Below are positions 25,872 through 34,799 of a DNA stretch of 64,000 bases, piece after piece; positions within the stretch are counted from its first letter, which is position 1; the number at the start of each line of letters is the position of its first letter. Source of the stretch: Akkermansia sp. (lineage in GTDB: Bacteria > Verrucomicrobiota > Verrucomicrobiia > Verrucomicrobiales > Akkermansiaceae); contig JAFSEZ010000022.1 in the NCBI GenBank assembly GCA_017435505.1, positions 1 through 64,000 of the forward strand, written 5' to 3'. Both the position numbers and the translations under genes were made by a program. The notes beneath the pieces were generated by a model that saw only the letters and a program-made list of their open reading frames with translations, did not search any database and was not told the DNA's origin.

Positions 25872-27296
25872 TTACAGAATAGCTCCGGGCGTGTAGCCCA
25901 CGCCTTCCGGGTAAATGGCCGCAATCTCGCTCACCAAGGAGACAAACCCGCTCACCTGGTCGGCAGCCATGCCGGTATCTCCGGCGTTTTCATCGTATAT
26001 CTGCCCGATTTCCTCGCGGGAGAGAGGCAGACGCTCATCGGCACCGAGGCGGTCCAGCAAATCATTGCGGGAGATTGCACCGTTGCGCAGGTCGTTGGAT
26101 ACGGATACTGCGTGCTCCTTGATGACCTCGTGCGCTTCCTCGCGCCCCATGCCGCGCTTCACCGCCGCCATCATGATGGTGGTAGTCATCAGGAAGGGCA
26201 GGTAGCGATCCAGCTCGGTGTTGATGACAGGCTCGTACACCTGCATCTGATCCAGCACGGTGATAAAGGTCTCGAACAAACCATCTGCCGCCATAAAGGC
26301 ATCCGGCAGCACGCAGCGGCGCACCACGGAGCAGGACACATCGCCCTCGTTCCACTGGTCGCCCACAATGCCGCCAATCATGCTCAGATGCCCCTTGAGA
26401 ATGGCGTGGAAGCCATTCACGCGCTCGCAGGAGCGGGGGTTCATCTTGTGCGGCATAGCGCTGGAACCTGTCTGCCCCTTGGCAAAGCCCTCTGTGCAGA
26501 GCTCATGCCCCACCATCAGACGCCAGGTCTTGCAGAAGCTGCTGGGGGCGCAGGAAAGCCCCACAAGGCCGGAGATGACTTCAAAATCCAGCGAGCGGGG
26601 GTATACCTGGCCCACATTGAGCCACTTGGTACCGATACCGAGATGGGCGCAGATGCGCTCCTCAAGCTCACGCACGGTTTCCGCATTTTTACCGAAGAGA
26701 GAAAGTTGATCCAACTGGGTACCCACAGCACCTTTCAGTCCACGCACGCGGTAGCGATCCATGATGCTCACCCAAGCCCAGGCCCAGTGCAGCATCTCCT
26801 CACCGAACATAGCAATGCGCTTGCCCATGGTGCTGGCCTGTGCGGCCACATTGTGGGTGCGGGCGGCCAGAGTCAGGTTCTTCCAGTTATCGGCATGCTT
26901 GGCCATGCGGTCCAGCACCGCCACAGCTTTGTCGCGGATAATCTGCATCGCGCGCCACACCTGCAACTGCTCCACATTCTCCGTCAGGTCGCGGCTGGTC
27001 ATGCCCTTGTGAATGTGCTGGTGGCCTGCCAAATCGCAGAACTCCTCGATGCGGGCCTTCACATCGTGGCGAGTGATACGCTCGCGGTTGTTGATGGATT
27101 CTATATCCACCTGCCCTTTCACGCTCTCGTATGCATCTATGGCTTCCTGGGGTATATCCAAGCCCAGATCTTTTTGCGCTTTCATTACAGCAATCCAGAA
27201 CTCGCGCTCAAGCACGATGCGCCCTTCGGCAGACCAAATGGATTTCATGGCGCCGGAGGCATAGCGACCGGCCAGTACGTTGGGGATGGCGTTCAT
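25872..27296 (-). CDS. purB: Adenylosuccinate lyase
   Basis: The 474-residue enzyme acts twice in purine synthesis, splitting fumarate from SAICAR and from adenylosuccinate. It belongs to the fumarase/aspartase superfamily, with the signature GSSAMPHKMNPRSCE at about residue 285, plus HIHKGMTSRDLTEN and GAVGTQ motifs. The final stretch GDTGMAADQVSGFV fits the purB C-terminus. It is the first gene of the purB - glycosidase - mnmE operon. The 215-bp gap upstream to the BASS gene holds no gene I can support. Confidence 0.95.
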   Translation of the reverse strand: MNAIPNVLAGRYASGAMKSIWSAEGRIVLEREFWIAVMKAQKDLGLDIPQEAIDAYESVKGQVDIESINNRERITRHDVKARIEEFCDLAGHQHIHKGMTSRDLTENVEQLQVWRAMQIIRDKAVAVLDRMAKHADNWKNLTLAARTHNVAAQASTMGKRIAMFGEEMLHWAWAWVSIMDRYRVRGLKGAVGTQLDQLSLFGKNAETVRELEERICAHLGIGTKWLNVGQVYPRSLDFEVISGLVGLSCAPSSFCKTWRLMVGHELCTEGFAKGQTGSSAMPHKMNPRSCERVNGFHAILKGHLSMIGGIVGDQWNEGDVSCSVVRRCVLPDAFMAADGLFETFITVLDQMQVYEPVINTELDRYLPFLMTTTIMMAAVKRGMGREEAHEVIKEHAVSVSNDLRNGAISRNDLLDRLGADERLPLSREEIGQIYDENAGDTGMAADQVSGFVSLVSEIAAIYPEGVGYTPGAIL

Positions 27297-27511
27297 AGTA
27301 TGTAAGATGTGGTTCTGTGTGCCTTGCAGGTTGGCTCTCTCCTACCCGCTGCGTCACCTTACCATGATTCGCGCTCATTGACAAGCTCAAAGCCCGACAG
27401 CCCGGAGCATTCCACATTGCTAAACCATTTGGTACAATGACAAATATACACTGATTTACCACTCACCCCCCCGGATGTACTGCGGCATACGCACACAGGC
27501 GCGGCGTACAC

Positions 27512-28471
27512 TTACTGCAAGCCCCGGCGGCGGTCAATCGCGTTGAACACCCCTGCCAGTAGGGTGCCGGTGATGCTGTGCCACACGCAGCAGATAGCTG
27601 CTGCCACGGCGGCCTCCGGCATGGCGGGGAAATGCCGGGCTGCCAACACAGTGGCCAAGCCGGCATTCTGCATGCCCACCTCAATGGAGAGGGTGCGGCG
27701 CTTGGGGCGGTTCATGCCTGCGGTGCGGCCTGCCATATATCCAAGCACATAGCCCAAGGTATTGTGCAGGAAAATGGTGAGGAAGATGAGAGCCCCGCTC
27801 GTGAAAAAGCTTGCTCCCTTAGCCGCCGTGACACCGCCCACAATGCACGCCAAGCCCAGCACAGAAAGACCGGGCATAATGCGGCATATCTCGCCATAGA
27901 CCTCTTTCTTGCCAAACAGACCGTTGCACAGCGCCCCCACACCTACCGGCAAAAGGGTGACAAAGAGGATGCTGCGGAACATGCCAAGCGCATCCACTTC
28001 AATACTCTCCCCGGCCAGCCACAACACCAAAAGAGGGGTGACAAAAGGTGCAAGCAGGGTGGAAACAGTCGTCATGCCCACAGAGTAAGCCACATCCCCT
28101 TTGCAGAGAAAACTCATGATATTGCTGGAAACCCCGCCCGGGCAGCACCCCACCAAAATCAACCCGGCAGCAATGCCCCGCGGCAAATCAAAACTCTCCA
28201 CCAGCAGCCAAGCCACCAGCGGCATGATGCTGTACTGTGCGCACGCCCCGATGATGATATCCACCGGTTGAGCCGCCAATACCTTAAAATCCACAGGCCG
28301 CAGCGTCATCCCCATTGTCAGCATGATGAAGCCCAACACCAGCGCCTGCACATCCCCCTGCACCCAACTGAACATGCCCGGCACAAAAAAGGCCACCACC
28401 GCCACCCCCACCACAAAGGGTGAGGTATACTGCGCCAACCACGCACTGATGCTCTGTATCTTTTGCAACAT
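27512..28471 (-). CDS. Bile acid:sodium symporter (BASS) family transporter
   Basis: The 319-residue inner-membrane protein has about nine or ten hydrophobic segments. Family marks include LVGCCPGGVSSNIMSFLCKGDVAYSV (the GG-x-xSN sodium-site region) and IEVGMQNAGLATVLAARHF near the end. BASS proteins co-transport Na+ with bile acids, pantoate, pyruvate or other organic anions; the residues seen do not decide the substrate. It is monocistronic. In a gut organism bile acids or short organic acids are both possible. Confidence 0.85.
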   Translation of the reverse strand: MLQKIQSISAWLAQYTSPFVVGVAVVAFFVPGMFSWVQGDVQALVLGFIMLTMGMTLRPVDFKVLAAQPVDIIIGACAQYSIMPLVAWLLVESFDLPRGIAAGLILVGCCPGGVSSNIMSFLCKGDVAYSVGMTTVSTLLAPFVTPLLVLWLAGESIEVDALGMFRSILFVTLLPVGVGALCNGLFGKKEVYGEICRIMPGLSVLGLACIVGGVTAAKGASFFTSGALIFLTIFLHNTLGYVLGYMAGRTAGMNRPKRRTLSIEVGMQNAGLATVLAARHFPAMPEAAVAAAICCVWHSITGTLLAGVFNAIDRRRGLQ

Positions 28472-28550
28472 CGCCCCACCATTCTAAACCCCACCATTCA
28501 AATTGCAAGCCGCTTTCGTGTATACCCAAGCCAAACACATCTTTGCCAAT

Positions 28551-28591
28551 GAAAATGCCCACCGACCCGTATATGGGCGGTGGGCATAGTA
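28551..28591 (-). terminator. Terminator of the PEP-CTERM protein gene
   Basis: A 10-bp stem, ATGCCCACCG (28555-28564) with CGGTGGGCAT (28578-28587), is followed on the minus strand by TTTTC. It begins 37 bp past the stop at 28624. Confidence 0.75.
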
Positions 28592-28623
28592 CGATTGGTC
28601 GTTTATTTTTGATACCAAATGAC

Positions 28624-30753
28624 TTAGCGGCGGCGGCGAACAACCAGAGCTGCCAGAGCCAATAAGCTCAGCGTTGTGGTGGTAGGCTCAGGAATTGTTG
28701 CCGTAATCTTGCCATCGGAATAGTTAATCTTGCCTGATTGCATGTTGTTGGCAGCATCCACAAAGGTCACTTGGAATCTCTGTGTGCCGGCAGATTCCGC
28801 GCCCACATTTTCAAAGAGCGTATAATCACCCGTAATCTCGGCCAAGGAATCCACCTTGAGAGTGATGCTTACCGTATCGCTCAACAGGACATCGCCGCCG
28901 TTGAGATCCAGCACAAAATCACCGCCGAAGTTGATGATACCACCGTTGAGAGTCAGAGAATCCACCGATGTATTGCCATTGATATTGATGGTGCCGGAAT
29001 CCATGGTAACACCGGCCACATCGCTGCCGGCCCCCAGTGTCAGCACACCACCATTCACCACAATTTCTTGCGTTGTTGTGCCGTAGTTGACAAATTGGCC
29101 GCTGTTCACCACAATGGCTGTGGTATCGCTTGAGATGGCGCGCAGAGCCAACGGAGCCTGTGCCCCATTGATGACACCGTAGTTGGTGAACACGCCACCA
29201 TTGATAGCGATAGAATCGGCCACAATGACAGCATCTTTTTGATTGGTCATTCCACCGCCTTGTACCTCCAAGTTCTCCACATCCATGCTGCCTTTATTGT
29301 CCACCTTGCCGGTAACCACGAGATTGGTTGCCGAGAGGCTTGCTGTTTCCTTCAATTCAAGCATACTCTTGCTGCCGGATTGCTGCACGGAATCAGCCGT
29401 CATGCTGCCATGCAGCGCAATAGTACCGCCGTTTTCCTTTTGCACAATATCGTAGGTAGCGCCCAAGTAATCTCCTTGCAGGTTGATGGAGCCGCCACCG
29501 CTCTGGGTGATGGTACTCTTCTCTGTAGAGGCCACGCCGGCAGCATCATTGTGGTAGTTATTCAAATCAATACCCTTGATGATGTTGATTTCTCCCTTAC
29601 CGGTTTGAGTAATAGCCACAGAGGGGTTTATTTCCACCATCTTACCTTCACTTTCCAGCTCTCCTTTGGCGGGGTCATACACCACACCTTTTTCCTGTAA
29701 AACTTTTAAGACTGTCTTATAGTTGGAGTTATAGGCAGCTATGCCACCAATGTTCAACACGGCGTCATCCCCGCTTTGCACGATGGAGCTATCCCCAAAG
29801 TCAGAAAGGATATGCCAGGAATGATTCTTATCCCCTGCGGTGGAGATATTCATAGTACCACCGCTTTGGTTGATGTTCAGGCCACCCACCGAGGCTGTTT
29901 TACCGTTTACAGTCAATGTGCCTGCCGTCTGCGTGATGAGAGATTTGACGATTTCTGCACTATCTGCATCAGTGACAACTCCCGAAGAACTCTTAGGATT
30001 CACAAAATTGATGGAACCAAAGCCGGTAAATACATGCGTATCATCCTTGCCGTTGTTGGCATCCAGTGAGTTGAGATTGAACACCGTGGTACCGCCGTTG
30101 ATATTCAGAGCCTGCTTAATGCGAGCCTGTTTTGAATCGTAATCCTGGTACACAAAGAAATTGTTGCCCGATTGCACCTTGTTATGCACAGCCACTGTAC
30201 CGCTGTTCACCTCCAGAGTGTTCACAGAGAGATTCCACGTGTTCAGATTCAGCTTGTCCACCTTACCATCTGCCCCGGCTTCAAAGCCGCCTTCTACCAC
30301 CACTTTATCAGCTATCACGCCCGTGTATTCGGCTATGCTTCCCATGTTTAAAAAACCGGTTTCGGTCTTGTACTGACCGCCCAATACCACTTGAGCTTCT
30401 TCTTTGATGGTGAGTGTACCAAACTTGGCATTCTTTGTCACGTTGCCTCCGGTGGAATCTTTCCATGTGCCACCAATGCCTATAAAGCCACCTTCCTTTT
30501 TCCAAGACTGCGTGCCAAAGCTCGTGATTTTGTTGCCATTGGCATCCTTGGCACCCAGCCAATCGGCCTCCTCCCCCGTGCCGGATAATGTTAAATCTGC
30601 TCCGGTGGAAGGTGTCCAATAATTTGCAGAACTACTGGGCGCATTATCGCCACCTGTGTGCAAACCTACGTTATAATCCTCTGCATTTACAGTTTGTGCT
30701 ATAGCAGCAATTACCACAAGTGCGGATAACTGTTTCGGTAAATGTAATTTCAT
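28624..30753 (-). CDS. Secreted PEP-CTERM protein with autotransporter-type beta repeats
   Basis: The protein has 709 residues. A signal peptide ends at about residue 24 (AQTVNAED). The body is Gly/Ser/Thr-rich beta repeat (LEVNSGTVAVHN, TQTAGTLTVNGKT, ITQSGGGSINLQG, LTLNGGIINFGG), suggesting a beta-helix. The C-terminus IPEPTTTTLSLLALAALVVRRRR is a PEP-CTERM sorting tail: PEP motif, hydrophobic helix and basic end, which exosortase-type systems process to anchor or release proteins. No exosortase gene is in the window. The upstream gap has two related palindromes. I infer a surface or matrix protein. Confidence 0.88.
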   Translation of the reverse strand: MKLHLPKQLSALVVIAAIAQTVNAEDYNVGLHTGGDNAPSSSANYWTPSTGADLTLSGTGEEADWLGAKDANGNKITSFGTQSWKKEGGFIGIGGTWKDSTGGNVTKNAKFGTLTIKEEAQVVLGGQYKTETGFLNMGSIAEYTGVIADKVVVEGGFEAGADGKVDKLNLNTWNLSVNTLEVNSGTVAVHNKVQSGNNFFVYQDYDSKQARIKQALNINGGTTVFNLNSLDANNGKDDTHVFTGFGSINFVNPKSSSGVVTDADSAEIVKSLITQTAGTLTVNGKTASVGGLNINQSGGTMNISTAGDKNHSWHILSDFGDSSIVQSGDDAVLNIGGIAAYNSNYKTVLKVLQEKGVVYDPAKGELESEGKMVEINPSVAITQTGKGEINIIKGIDLNNYHNDAAGVASTEKSTITQSGGGSINLQGDYLGATYDIVQKENGGTIALHGSMTADSVQQSGSKSMLELKETASLSATNLVVTGKVDNKGSMDVENLEVQGGGMTNQKDAVIVADSIAINGGVFTNYGVINGAQAPLALRAISSDTTAIVVNSGQFVNYGTTTQEIVVNGGVLTLGAGSDVAGVTMDSGTININGNTSVDSLTLNGGIINFGGDFVLDLNGGDVLLSDTVSITLKVDSLAEITGDYTLFENVGAESAGTQRFQVTFVDAANNMQSGKINYSDGKITATIPEPTTTTLSLLALAALVVRRRR

Positions 30754-30784
30754 GTGCTTCTCGTTGTTGATTATTTTGGCGCGC

Positions 30785-30819
30785 AGCTGTATATCGCATT
30801 TCTAATGCGATATACAGCT
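30785..30819. repeat. Long palindrome upstream of the PEP-CTERM gene
   Basis: Two perfect 16-bp arms (30785-30800 and 30804-30819; left arm AGCTGTATATCGCATT) surround a 3-bp centre TCT. It lies 32-66 bp upstream of the start codon at 30753, so it is either in the 5' leader as a strong hairpin or over the promoter as an operator. Confidence 0.7.
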
Positions 30820-30930
30820 TCCATGTTAAGAATAAACGGATTAGGATATATTTTTCGCCAAATGTTAGATGTAAGATTGTTAAATATGATCTTGTTAACG
30901 TATAAAAAATCAAAAATTTATAAATTTTAG

Positions 30931-30960
30931 GCTGTACATCGCATTAGAAATGCGATGCAG
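30931..30960. repeat. Second, related palindrome
   Basis: CATCGCATT (30937-30945) and AATGCGATG (30949-30957) flank AGA. The core ATCGCATT-N3-AATGCGAT is shared with the palindrome at 30785, with the centre in reverse complement. Between the two lies about 117 bp of AT-rich DNA. Confidence 0.6.
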
Positions 30961-31062
30961 GGTTCAGTAATCATCCATGAAGCTGATGAACAACAATCTA
31001 CGCCAAGGCGGGACAAAAGCGGCGTTATTGAAGGGATGAGTACGGAAGACAACGCTTTAGGC

Positions 31063-31092
31063 TTGCCAGCAGCATGAAACATCAGGTAGACT
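31063..31092 (+). promoter_or_regulatory. Candidate promoter, leaderless start
   Basis: TTGCCA at 31063-31068 and TAGACT at 31087-31092 are 18 bp apart. The -10 box ends 6 nt before the ATG at 31099, so the transcript would begin at or next to the start codon. Confidence 0.45.
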
Positions 31093-31098
31093 AGGGGT

Positions 31099-32547
31099 AT
31101 GCGCAAGGTGTTGAACGCAGCTACACTGCTCTACTTGCTGGTACCCAACTTACTGTTTTTAGCGGGATGGGTGCAGCCTGTTGTTGCCGGCGTGGCAGGA
31201 ATGCTGCTGGTGGTAGCCGCGTGGTATATAGGGAAACATGCAGCCGGCGAGATGCCGCCTTGGCGCAGAAAAGATATGCTTGGGGTGGCGTTATTGGCCT
31301 TGTTATGTTTGGGGTGGGTGGAATCGATCGGACTGAATGGCCACGTCATCCAGCACAACGATTTTATTGTACGCAATGCCATCTATGATACATTGGTGCG
31401 GGAGAGCTGGCCCATCGCCGGGGCCGGTGAGACATATTTCAGCTATTATCTGGCCTTTTGGTTGGTTCCGGCAGGACTCAGCAAGTTGATACCGAGCATC
31501 CATGCGGCGCATTGGCTGTATATGTGGGCTTACTTAGGGGTGCTGCTGGCCATGCTGCAACTGTATGTGAGATGGCGGTGGCGCGCAGTGTTGTTTTTGG
31601 TGTTGCTGGTGCTCGTGGGAGATGTGTCCATCTGGTACCGGCACTATGCTATCCCGCTGGCCACCAAATTAAGCGGTGCAGAAAGCCCCTGCACCCAATG
31701 GCTTTTGGAGCACGAGGTATGGTTCTCTTTTCCCTACACGGATAGCTGGACCCACCTGCGCAACATGTTCAACCACATCATCCCCACCTGGGTACTGCTT
31801 GGTCTGCTGATAGCGCGTAGCCTGCGTCCCCGCGATGAATTGTACGCAGCAGCCATGTTGCCCATCTGCTCCCCCATGGCGGCATTGGCCACCCTACCTC
31901 TGCTGGCATGTCGGCTTCTGCCCCGCCTACGGCAAGAGGGATGGGGGCTTCTGTGCAACACACCTACTGCCATTGCATGTTTATACTTGCCCCTGCCCTT
32001 GCTTTATCTGGCCGCCAATGAAGGCAGCAACATCTTTTTCAGTCCGACTGGCATTGGCAACACAAGCTATGCTGCCATCAGTAGTGGCGGTTGGCTGTTG
32101 GTGTATGCCATAGCAGCCGCCAGCATACTGATACCGGCGTGCATCCTCCTGCCCCGCTCATATCGCCATACAGGTTTATTTTATTGTGTGTGTGTACTGG
32201 CATGTTTATTCCCCCTCATCTGGGTGGGTACGCGCCACAATGAACTGGCAATGAAAGGCAGCGGTGTAATGTGGTTTTGCCTGGTGTGGCTCTACACGCA
32301 CGCCATTTGGCACACCGGGCGGCAATACGCAAGACGCTGGGTCTTTTTTCTACTCATATCCGCCCCTATGGCGGGCGTATGTTTGGTGGGTGTGTGCATC
32401 AAATCCTGGAGCCGCGAGCCCTCGGCCGTGCAAGAACACATTTGCGGAGAATGGCAGGGACACCTCAACCACCCACATGACCCTCTCTACCACTCCTTCC
32501 GCTCCCGCCAACCCACCACCCTTCTTTTTCGCTCCCCCGGCAAGTGA
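31099..32547 (+). CDS. Polytopic membrane protein, paralogue of 46741-48303
   Basis: The 482-residue protein has roughly ten to twelve hydrophobic segments. It shares a layout and motifs with the protein at 46741: N-terminal LLYLLVPNLLFLAGWVQ, then DFIVRNAIYDTLVRESWPI and YFSYYLAFWLVPAGLSKL, then near the C-terminus PLIWVGTRHNELAMKGSGVM and EWQGHLNHPHDPLY. The loop after the first helices and the general shape recall GT-C type glycosyltransferases that use lipid-linked sugars, but I see no certain DxD or catalytic motif, so this stays a guess. It appears to be transcribed alone. Nothing else I can support lies in 32548-32740. Confidence 0.75.
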   Translation: MRKVLNAATLLYLLVPNLLFLAGWVQPVVAGVAGMLLVVAAWYIGKHAAGEMPPWRRKDMLGVALLALLCLGWVESIGLNGHVIQHNDFIVRNAIYDTLVRESWPIAGAGETYFSYYLAFWLVPAGLSKLIPSIHAAHWLYMWAYLGVLLAMLQLYVRWRWRAVLFLVLLVLVGDVSIWYRHYAIPLATKLSGAESPCTQWLLEHEVWFSFPYTDSWTHLRNMFNHIIPTWVLLGLLIARSLRPRDELYAAAMLPICSPMAALATLPLLACRLLPRLRQEGWGLLCNTPTAIACLYLPLPLLYLAANEGSNIFFSPTGIGNTSYAAISSGGWLLVYAIAAASILIPACILLPRSYRHTGLFYCVCVLACLFPLIWVGTRHNELAMKGSGVMWFCLVWLYTHAIWHTGRQYARRWVFFLLISAPMAGVCLVGVCIKSWSREPSAVQEHICGEWQGHLNHPHDPLYHSFRSRQPTTLLFRSPGK

Positions 32548-32740
32548 AGCGCACCCGTTTGAAGCGATTATTGCCGGCGGTGGGAGTGGGCCAACAAAGT
32601 TGAACCACAACCGTACCTTTACATTCCTTGCACCCGTAACCGCTGCGGTGGTCTCCCCTGCAATGGCCGTGAGCCATTTGCACAGTGTTCGGTAGGGCAA
32701 TGATGCAGCCTAGTCCATATCTTCAAAACGCACGATGCTG

Positions 32741-32798
32741 CCATAACAATACATGCCGGGCTCGTGAGAACCCGGCATGCATGTAGTGTAAGTTATGG
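32741..32798 (-). terminator. Terminator-like hairpin after the MFS gene
   Basis: The inner stem CATGCCGGG (32752-32760) with CCCGGCATG (32771-32779) is extended by outer pairing of CCATAAC (32741-32747) with GTTATGG (32792-32798). It follows the stop at 32828 on the minus strand. The T-run is poor, so termination strength is uncertain. Confidence 0.5.
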
Positions 32799-32827
32799 TG
32801 AGAGAGAGAAGTGAATCAGGAGGTGTA

Positions 32828-34687
32828 TCAGGCTTCAGCCTTGGCTTCGTCTTCCTCGTCCTTGCGGGAAGGCATCTTGCCTGTGGTGAAGTACTGTTCA
32901 ATTTCCTCGAGGGTGCGGCCCTTAGTCTCCGGCATGAAGAAGGCGGCCGTGATGAAGTAGATGACGGTGAAACCGGCCAGCGTGAAGAAGACGCTGGAGT
33001 AGCCGGCAGAGCCCACCCAGGGCAGGAATGTGCCTGCGATGGTGGTGGACACGCCCTGGTTGATAAGAAGGGCAATAGCCATACCATTGGCGCGGATGCG
33101 GGTGGGCATCAGCTCAGAAAGAGCCAACCACACGCACACGCCGGGACCCGCAGCGTAGAAGGCGATGAACACCACGAAGAAGCCGGTGACCAACCACCCG
33201 GTGATGGGGGTGGGTTTCATGCCGATTTCAGCGCGGTTGATGGTGATTTCCTTCACGGTGCCTTCGGGGAGCGGGGTGCTCCAGAAGCAGAGCTTATCAA
33301 ACATGTTGGGCTTGAGAGCCTTGTCCTGAGCCACGGCTACGGTGGAACCTTCCGTCACGTCGGCAGAGCGGAACTCAGCCACATCCTGCTTGTTGTCCAA
33401 GCCGTGCTTGTAGGTAACGATGAGCTGCATGCCGGGTGCCACGGACTGACCCTGCATGAATTCGGGGTGAGCAGCGGCAACCTCAGGCTTCTGTGCAGCC
33501 TTGGCCACAATATCGGCCACGGAGACGTTGAGGCTATTGTCGCTCACGAGGGCGGCCACTTCCTCTGTTACATCCACGCGGTTGTTTTCCACGGAGAGGA
33601 ACATGGCACCCACACCGGCCAAACCGGCAATGATACCCAGCGTACCCATTTTGAGCAGGAAGGTGCGCCCCTTCTTATCTACGAGGGACACGGCCACAAT
33701 CGTCATGAGCATGTTGACAATCTTGATGGAGAAGTCTGCCCAGTTGGCCTGGGAGCCTTCCAGACCGGCCTGCTGGAACACTTTCACGGAGTAGTTCAGC
33801 ACGGAGTTGATGCCGGTTGCCTGGGTGCAGGCAAGCACCACAACGGCCAAAACGAAAGGAATCACGTACTTGCGCTGGAAGAGGGTGTCGCCCTTGGCGG
33901 CTTCCTTCATGGCTTCCTTCTGGGCCTTTTCAGCCTCATCGGCAGCAATCATTTCATCCAGAATTTCGCGGGCAGCCTTTTCACCATTGTTGGAGGCGAG
34001 GGAGAGCAGAGCTTCTTCCTTGCGGCCACGGTAGTAGAGCCAACGGGGAGATTCCTTGAGGCGGCAGGCACCAATCATGAGGATGATACCGGGGATAGCG
34101 GAGCACCAGAAGATGGTCTGCCATGCCATAACCTTGCTGTCAGCACTCACGGTAGGATCATCAGCAGCGCCTACCAGCATGGTCACTACAAGACCAATCA
34201 CGGCAGCAAAAACAAGACCCACGGTAAGAAGCAGCTGGAACATGCCGGTACCCTTACCACGGGAGTTGGCATCCAAGCATTCGGCCAAATACATGGGAAC
34301 AACCACGCCGACCAGACCTGCAGAAGCACCCTGCAGAATACGGCCACCCATAAGCATGCCAAAAATGCCGTTGGAGAAGCAGATGATGGGGATGCTCAGC
34401 GTGAAGAGGAACGCGGAAAGGATAATGACCTTCTTGCGACCCAACCATTCGGCCAGCATACCGGCGAACAGGGAAGAAAGCACGGAACCGAACAACACTG
34501 CGGCCACCACCAATGAGATGTCTGCCGGAGTGTAGGAGGATGTTTTCTCAATGTAGGGCACGGCGGCGGCAATCACGCCTACGTCGATACCATATAAGAG
34601 ACCACCAAGACCAGCCATCACCATCAGATAGAGGGCGTAGCTCTTAACGGAGGCCGGAAGTTCGGCCTTTGCTGCTTCTGTACTCAT
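32828..34687 (-). CDS. Sugar-porter family MFS transporter with a large extra domain
   Basis: The 619-residue protein is an inner-membrane sugar:proton symporter by family. Seen: LGGLLYGIDVGVIAAAVPYI in helix 1, EWLGRKK after helix 2, KESPRWLYYRGR between helices 6 and 7, CTQATGINSVLNYS in helix 7, and PETKGRTLEE after helix 12. Usual length is 450-500; the excess is an about 125-residue hydrophilic segment (about residues 367-492, ENNRVDVTEE to MKPTP) between two late helices, which by topology would face the periplasm. It also has an acidic/basic tail. A strong promoter abuts the start. Substrate unknown; a hexose is likely. Confidence 0.87.
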   Translation of the reverse strand: MSTEAAKAELPASVKSYALYLMVMAGLGGLLYGIDVGVIAAAVPYIEKTSSYTPADISLVVAAVLFGSVLSSLFAGMLAEWLGRKKVIILSAFLFTLSIPIICFSNGIFGMLMGGRILQGASAGLVGVVVPMYLAECLDANSRGKGTGMFQLLLTVGLVFAAVIGLVVTMLVGAADDPTVSADSKVMAWQTIFWCSAIPGIILMIGACRLKESPRWLYYRGRKEEALLSLASNNGEKAAREILDEMIAADEAEKAQKEAMKEAAKGDTLFQRKYVIPFVLAVVVLACTQATGINSVLNYSVKVFQQAGLEGSQANWADFSIKIVNMLMTIVAVSLVDKKGRTFLLKMGTLGIIAGLAGVGAMFLSVENNRVDVTEEVAALVSDNSLNVSVADIVAKAAQKPEVAAAHPEFMQGQSVAPGMQLIVTYKHGLDNKQDVAEFRSADVTEGSTVAVAQDKALKPNMFDKLCFWSTPLPEGTVKEITINRAEIGMKPTPITGWLVTGFFVVFIAFYAAGPGVCVWLALSELMPTRIRANGMAIALLINQGVSTTIAGTFLPWVGSAGYSSVFFTLAGFTVIYFITAAFFMPETKGRTLEEIEQYFTTGKMPSRKDEEDEAKAEA

Positions 34688-34697
34688 AACGCAGCGT

Positions 34698-34725
34698 ATT
34701 ATATCACCTGTAGCAGGTAGTTCAA
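34698..34725 (-). promoter_or_regulatory. Strong promoter of the MFS gene, near-leaderless
   Basis: On the minus strand TTGAAC (34725-34720) and a perfect TATAAT (34703-34698) are 16 bp apart. A start 6-7 nt after the -10 gives a leader of only about 4-5 nt before the ATG at 34687, with no room for a Shine-Dalgarno. Confidence 0.65.
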
Positions 34726-34799
34726 TCCTAAAAATGCATCACATACGCGCATATTGATGTTCTGCAGGCATTTTTAGCACTTGCAATGCTGAGATTCAG

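Noticed and set aside
25821..27305. Long plus-strand open frame opposite purB
   Set aside because: It is the mirror of a clear adenylosuccinate lyase; the composition (His/Gln/Ala-rich) is typical of an antisense shadow.
30182..30190. Isolated TTATGCACA DnaA box inside the PEP-CTERM gene
   Set aside because: It is a single copy with no neighbours; it only shows the background frequency of the motif.
32390..32695. 101-codon plus-strand frame at the end of the membrane protein gene
   Set aside because: It overlaps the real gene out of frame and is Pro/Ala/Thr-rich without a domain.
32795..34516. Long plus-strand open frame opposite the MFS gene
   Set aside because: The minus-strand frame has full sugar-porter motifs; the plus-strand product is His/Gly-rich without any domain.
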